Positions 58,166 to 64,000 of a DNA stretch of 64,000 nucleotides are shown here, piece by piece; the first letter of the stretch is position 1; every line of letters begins with the position of its first letter. Source of the DNA: Limonium bicolor. Taxonomy: Eukaryota; Streptophyta; Magnoliopsida; Caryophyllales; Plumbaginaceae. The notes under the pieces are model-generated. The model saw only the letters and a list, made by a program, of their open reading frames with translations. It was not told the origin of the DNA and ran no database searches. The position numbers and the translations under genes are program-made. Location of the stretch: assembly GCA_023374045.1 (NCBI GenBank), contig CM041779.1:266424131-266488130 (forward strand), read 5' to 3'.

Positions 58166-60287
58166 AATGAACGAATGGGATAGCTAGGAATTGGAGACAT
58201 GTTAATTATAGAGGAATAATGTTATAATGGCCGATGCATAGGAAATGCAAGGCCGCACCAATAAAGAGTGCTTGTTCAAAACCAAATGTGGAGATATGAT
58301 TAACAGTAAGTGACTACAGTAGCACTAACTGTCAAATATCGGTATGGAATATACCACAAAGGTTGTAAATAGCTGAGAGAGCACTACACACTAGGTAGTA
58401 GCTCAAACTCAACCGACAGTAAGTCGGAATGAAATAAGTCAATCATTGTGAAATACATAGCTGTATACACAGTAAATCATCATGGAAGTGGATAGAAAGT
58501 GTATAACTCACCGAATTCGCTAACGGTAAAAGATACCACGCGTCGGTTGAGAAACCATTGTCACCAGGATGAAGGTGACAATTGGGGATGTACAATACGG
58601 TAAGAATAACAAAAGAGAGCAATTAAGCTCTACAGTTATTAGAGTTTCGCAGCAGAAACTAGTGAACCAGTGATTCAAGTGTTGAATGTACATGGTGAAC
58701 ATGAGTGAATGGCTAATTATTAATGCCTAAAAGCCTCACAGGCCAGGACCGAAACCGGTTATGAGTTACAACTCCAATGAGAATTCTTGGTTTAGGAACT
58801 AAACCGCCAATATGGTTAAGATCCTCTAATCAGAATCCATTGTGTAATAGGCCGCGTGGAAGTTAAAACACTTCACGACGGCAGAACATTTAAGCAATGT
58901 TTAGTGACTGATTACGTGGGCGTAATCCCTTTTAAGGGGGGTAGAGCGCAAAACCACTTAGTGTATATTACCGTACAAGTGTACGTAGTGTATGTGACTC
59001 ATATTGTGCATAGCACAAAATTATTGTTTGTTTTGATGATGGGTGTGTGTGTTACGTAAACATACACATTCATTCATGGATTAATTGTGGTAATTGCGCA
59101 CAGATGATGCGAATACCATTGTGATAAGTGTGTGTGTTTGTTAAGTGTGTGTGTTTGTTAACAGTTGTGTGTGATTGTACAAGTGTGGGGAGTAGATAAA
59201 CTCCCGGGGGAACAAAAGCCCCGACAGTGTATAAATGTAAAACCAGGTGTTGTATTTTGGATAAAATATATGTATATATATATACTTTATAGTGATGCAA
59301 GAAAGGGCATGATACCGACATAGAACCTAGTGAGAATAAGGTTCCCTAGGCAACGTGATTAAAGTGAATGGAGGTAACTGATAGACGGAGTTCTATCCTT
59401 TGGAGATGTTGTGATCATGACTAGAATGATTCAAAAGATAGAAAATTGGAAATGAGTGACTTACTTGATGCTTGAAAATGAAGTGGGAGGTGGAACTTGA
59501 TTTGCATGTGATCAAGGGAAACCGAACACAAATTGGGGTGGAAGGATAGTTCAACACTGATACTGATCACATCGGGGTTGGATGACTCTTGAAACTCCCT
59601 ATAAGTGGTCACGAATAACCACGCTAATAAAAGAAGCAAAGAGCTTAAGTTGGACTTGGAGTTGTGTGTGTTTTCAAAAGGATTTTAAATTGGTATTTAT
59701 AAAACGTTGATGGATACTTTACGTAATTAAAGTCTTCTTACTTAACCTCACAAGGAAATTTTAAACTTATGTGATTGTTTTAATCTCCTAAGGGCACGGG
59801 GACGGGAGGTGTCCATCGCGACCGTGTTCTGCGGGATCACAGTGTATATCAAGGATATTTTTGATTGCTATACATGCTCTGACATGTTGTGTGGTATGTG
59901 TAATGAATGTTGTTTTGACTTGGATTTCTTAAAGTGTATACTATCAAGGCCTATGAGTCTAAATGTGTGGTGTTACATAGACCTATGTGTCTAGAGACTG
60001 ATATGTTACCAGGACCTATGTGTCCAAATGTTGTTATGTTACCCAAGACCAGTGAGTCAAAGGGGTTGTTATGTATGTGTAAGTGTTGTTAAGATACCCG
60101 GACCATAGAGTCCGAGGTTATCATGTGGATATGTTATGTTATGTGTGGATGTGAATGTGTTGCCCGGACCATCAAGTCCGAGGTTGTGATGTAAAGTGTG
60201 TTTGGTTAAGGAAGTTTATTTCCAAGTGATTACTGTGTTCTAATCTAATGATGTGTGAAAAGTGTGAACTTCGAGGACGAAGTTCTT

Positions 60288-60302
60288 TTAAGGGGGGTAG
60301 AT
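60288..60302 (+). other. Polypurine tract of LARD-B
   Basis: TTAAGGGGGGTAGAT directly before the 3' LTR start TGAAATACCCC. The preceding sequence TTCGAGGACGAAGTTC is also close to that before the LARD-A and Tekay tracts. Confidence 0.88.
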
Positions 60303-63300
60303 TGAAATACCCCAAACCTTGATATGTGGTTTAAATATCAAATTATGGTATGTAAAGGCTAAAAAGTGCCTTAGTAACATCAGTGAACGATTTAAACCAT
60401 AATAAATGCAATAAAGCATTAAGACACAGTTTGAGCAAAAACATGCTCTAAGCTATGAGTGAACTTGGTTAGGACCCAAAGAGCCTACCAAGACTTGATA
60501 ACATTTAATTATGATTTGATAGGGCTAAATAAGTCCTTAGGAAACTTTGGTAGACAATGAAACCAAATAAAACATAAGGTAATACCTTAAAGTCAATATG
60601 AGCAAAAATGTGCTCTAAGCTTGGGATAAATGTGTATAAGGCCTAATGGTCATACCTATGCCTTATTTATATGTTAATGAACATATTAAATCAATTACCA
60701 AAGAAAACCAAGCTTGAAAACAAGTTAAAACACAAAATGTGCTTTAAGGAGTCTTAAAGCACGTTTTTGAAAAATTGTCTTGTAAATGAGTTTTGAATGG
60801 CTAAATGTCCATCATTACTCTTTAATTAACATGTGTACTATATAGTATCACATTTGGGTGGCCATATTAGTGGGAAATCAAAAATTTCACTTCCATGTGC
60901 CTTGTATTTGTGAATAGTGATTTTTATAACTAGTTTGTAACATATAATGTTATAAGTGATTAAGTTGGTCAACAAAGACCAAAACACCCTTCTAACTAAT
61001 GGTGGCCGGTTTTCTAAGGTGTGGTGACTCACCACTCTCTTGTTATTTTGTGAAGTAATAAAGATGACTAATATAGTTACTATTTACTTTACATATAAAT
61101 ATCTTCAAAAGTAAGTTCTATCTTCATTCTCCCTTCCTTTCCTTCATTTCCCACGGTTCCAACTCCTTCTTCCTCTCTTCTTCTTGTTCTCTCTCGGTAA
61201 TATATCACCACCACCATGGAAGTTCATCTTTGAACACTTGTAAAACCTAGCTCACTTAACCAAATCAAAAACAAACACCACCATTCTCTTAGTTAAGCCA
61301 AGCTCTACAATCTTGTCTCTTCAAAACTTCAAAACCTCCATTTCGGTGCCAAGAGAAACCACCATGGGAGGAGCTTGAGCTCATCTTTTCACATATTCTT
61401 GTTCTCCTTTGCTTCAAGGTAAGGAAACTCAAAGAAAATCCATGTTTCCTCCATGTTTTCATGTTGTCCGAAAATTCACCTCACAATGGTGTATTTATCT
61501 TGCTTGTTCTAGCTTCATTTGAATCTTCCAAGGGCTAGGAGGAGTCCTCTCTTGATACTTGTTCAAGTTCTCTTCCAATTCCAAGGTAAAACAATTACCT
61601 TAATGTGTTAAAACAATAGGTGTAACTAGGGTTTACAATGAGGAGAAGCATAATGCTTGAATACTCATTCTATTGTTGTATAATGTTTAATAGTTGAAAA
61701 GGGTCCAAATGCCCTACCGGTTTTACAAGGAAACAAGAAAGAAATTTGTGAGGAAAAAGAGGTAAACAAACTATCTCAATGTAGTTTAATGCCTTAGGAG
61801 AAATGAGCTTATGTTGCTTATTAAAATGATCTAAGGAGCCAATGGTGAATGAGCTAGTAAAAATGCTCTCAAGGAGTTTATTAAGGGCATATGAATTGTT
61901 GGATGTATTTGCAGGTCAAAGGCATTATTATGTGGGAAATTCAGTGTTTAAGGTTTATGCAATTTAAGGGCCTAAGAGCCATGCATTTAAGGGCCTAAGT
62001 GCCAAGCAATTTAAGTTATGCACTATATTGTGATGTAGTGCTTAATGTGTGAAGTTTGTGTATAAAAATGTGTTTGATGGATTTTAGGTGTTTTTGAATG
62101 AAATAAGGTAAAAACCTAAGTGTTTGGATGTGAGTATATACAAGAGGAGCTATGGCCAAATTTGGGAAAATGTGTAAGAAGTTCTAAGTGTTTTAAGTGA
62201 ATTTTGGTGATCTAGGAAGTGTTAAAGGTGAATAGATGTTTACTTGTGAATAAAGCATGTGTTAAGGTGATTTAGAGTGATGCAAGGATTTAGGTGTTGT
62301 CTTGGAAATTCAAGGAATTCAATGTGTGTTTTGTGGATGTGTTTAAGTCTTGGAGGAGTTTGTTTAAGGTTTAGGTAATGTTGGTGTTCAAAGAATAAAT
62401 GATGTTTAGGTAAGGTTTTGAGTAAGGGTTTTAAGAAATTGTGAAAAGGAGATTTAGTTAGTAAGAAAAGAAGTTGAGAGGTTGATATGGTGTAGAGGGA
62501 ACACCTTGGTATTGTGGTCATTATAGGTGACATGCCACCTAGAAATCATAAGGAGAAAACATTGTAAGTGTTGGGAATTTTGTGGAGATATAAGTAAAGG
62601 TTTAAGGAATTAGGAAAATAGTTTTGTGAGTGTTTAAGAATATCTCAAGGTGTGTTTGAAGTGCCAAATGATGTTAGAACACATTAAGAGGCCTTAGGAG
62701 AAGCTTGGTGAAGATTGGCAAAGTTTGGGTAAGTATAGAAGGCGACCGACCCAGGGGCCGACCCAGTTTTTGGGTCGGTCGAGCCTCTGTTAAATGTTTG
62801 GAATGTGTTCGGTAATGGTCCGACCCAGAAGGGTGGGTCGGACATGGGTCGGTCGGTCAAGTTTCAAAGGAAGGAAAATGTTCGCACAGGGACCGACCCA
62901 GAATGGTGGGTCGGACGTGGGTCGGACGGGCATGTTTGTAAGGAAGTAAAAGGGTTCTGTAATGGACCGACCCAGTTGTGGGTCGGTCGGTGGGTCGGTC
63001 GGACCAAAAACATGGTTTAAGGTTATGAAATGATATGTGATGATGGGGATTGGTAGGTAATGATGTTATAAGGATGTTAAGGACATGTTAGGGGAGTTTT
63101 AATGACACCTAAGTGGGTTAAAAGTTGTATTAAAATGTGAGAGTAAAACAAGTTAAAAATGTTAAGTGATGTAACTAAGTTAACGGGGAAAAATTAAGCA
63201 TTGACATTAAATGATCAAGCAAACCCCGATGTTAATGAAAACACGTGTGATGTTAACAGTTGTTCGAGAATTTGCTCGAGGAACATAAATGGACAGGATA

Positions 63301-64000
63301 AGTGGACTCCGGTGACAGGTATGGTTTTCTTGCAACCTGTGTCCTAACGGATTACACCGGCTTGTATGCCAATGTGTTTTTCTGTATGTTTGCCACGTTA
63401 TGATATAAATCATGAAACGAGTTTACAGTCATTATTGTTATTATGTTTACGTGCCGATACCGGTAACCTCTAATGCGCTTGAAGGGCTAGTTAACCACTA
63501 TTAGGTAAACGTAAGAGAACGGTATCCGGTAACAACGTTTCCGACTTAAGGAACGTTCTAACCACGGCTATGCGTGAGTTGGTTATGTGATGTTTGTGTG
63601 TGATGTTTGTATGTGAGTGTATGACTCTCTTTTCCCTTGTGTATGTCTGACAAGACTTAACTCAATGTTTGTGATTGTTTGATAAAGTTCAAAGATGAAC
63701 TTCTAATAAGTGCTAACGGGGGGAATGAGGAGTCCGGTCTGTTCCGGCCACGCGTGTGAGTATGGGGGTCGTTGTCATAGCAGGTTCGATCCTCTCTGTA
63801 TGTATTGGTTGTTTTCCAATTTGGTTCCCAACCTACCCTTTAGCTTAACCAAGGCTATTACTGACTCACGTCGGGCCACAGGGGCATACTATTGTTATGT
63901 TTGTTTCGGTGTGCTTGGATCACTATATCCGAGACACCTTGTGTTAAGTTAACCGTCCATTTAACGAGACGGTAACGAGTTATGTAACGAGCTTATCATG
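60303..64000 (+). repeat. LARD-B 3' LTR, truncated by window end
   Basis: Matches 50869 to about 54570 of the 5' LTR almost base for base. Contains TATA box 61094-61101 and the inverted-repeat array 62744-63003 (units at 62744, 62818, 62891, 62965). Confidence 0.9.
62744..63003. repeat. Inverted-repeat array in LARD-B 3' LTR
   Basis: Second copy of the 53310-53573 array with spacings 74, 73 and 74 bp; one visible substitution (CACAGGGACC versus CACATGGACC). Confidence 0.92.

Larger units (their letters stand above)
55478..60302 (+). other. LARD-B internal region (non-coding)
   Basis: 4,825 bp with no protein motif on either strand; frames are under 105 codons. It is collinear with the LARD-A internal region: similar next to the primer site (CTGATGACTG, then a run of ACCGAG repeats, CGCCAGAGAGA, ACCCGATCTGGC), the conserved block at 58111-58165, and the segment near 59510-59600. 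Near the 3' end (60000-60180), GGACC(A/T)...GAGTC-type short repeats occur. It ends in the polypurine tract. Confidence 0.85.
50869..64000 (+). mobile_element. LARD-B: non-coding LTR retrotransposon, plus strand, 3' end outside window
   Basis: 5' LTR 50869-55477, internal region 55478-60302, 3' LTR from 60303 to beyond 64000. The two LTRs are nearly identical over the 3.7 kb visible (a few substitutions and short indels), so insertion is recent. Primer site for initiator Met-tRNA at 55483-55494, polypurine tract at 60288-60302. No gag-pol motif. Inserted into a related LTR of opposite orientation. Candidate target-site duplication on the left is CTGAA (50864-50868); its partner is expected outside the window. 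Confidence 0.88.

Overview
The window is plant nuclear DNA, most likely from a large angiosperm genome. It is made almost entirely of nested LTR retrotransposons of the Ty3/gypsy superfamily plus one Stowaway-type MITE. I see no host gene, no bacterial-type gene, no rRNA or tRNA gene and no CRISPR array. The plant call rests on a Tat-lineage polyprotein with two RNase H domains, a Tekay/Del-type chromovirus with a C-terminal chromodomain, primer-binding sites matching initiator Met-tRNA, and TATA boxes in the LTRs.

Layout. Positions 1-8170 and 32536-32969 belong to one minus-strand Tat-lineage element. Its gag, protease and reverse transcriptase are broken, but a 610-codon RNase H-RNase H-integrase frame is still open. 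It also carries a 5 x 44 bp tandem repeat and a plus-strand, intron-containing coiled-coil ORF antisense to pol. Its 5' LTR is split at 8170/32536 by a 24.4 kb minus-strand non-coding element, called LARD-A here, which has three LTRs and two internal regions (LTR-INT-LTR-INT-LTR). One perfect 5-bp target-site duplication, CAGGC, flanks the whole block. Positions 32970-40190 are the rest of a plus-strand Tekay-type chromovirus with broken gag to chromodomain and a 2.5 kb 3' LTR. Its 5' LTR is expected left of the window, because the Tat element appears to have landed in its leader.

Positions 40191-43200 hold a minus-strand LTR with a GGCGCC-type primer site (Ogre/Tat-like), its A-rich leader and the MITE. 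Positions 43200-49003 are microsatellites and degenerate AT-rich retroelement debris. Positions 49004-50868 are part of a minus-strand LTR of the LARD group. It is interrupted by LARD-B (50869 to the window end), a plus-strand non-coding element with 4.6 kb LTRs.

How the parts relate. LARD-A and LARD-B share LTR ends, polypurine tract and the initiator-Met primer site type with the Tekay/Del group, and the ends and tract are visible in the resident Tekay copy. I infer that both are non-autonomous partners of Tekay. The most unusual signal is a series of arrays of about 36-bp inverted repeats spaced 70-75 bp apart in the LTRs of several different families. The palindrome sequence differs between families while the spacing stays the same. 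A second signal is a perfect 9-bp hairpin overlapping the primer-binding site in both LARD families.
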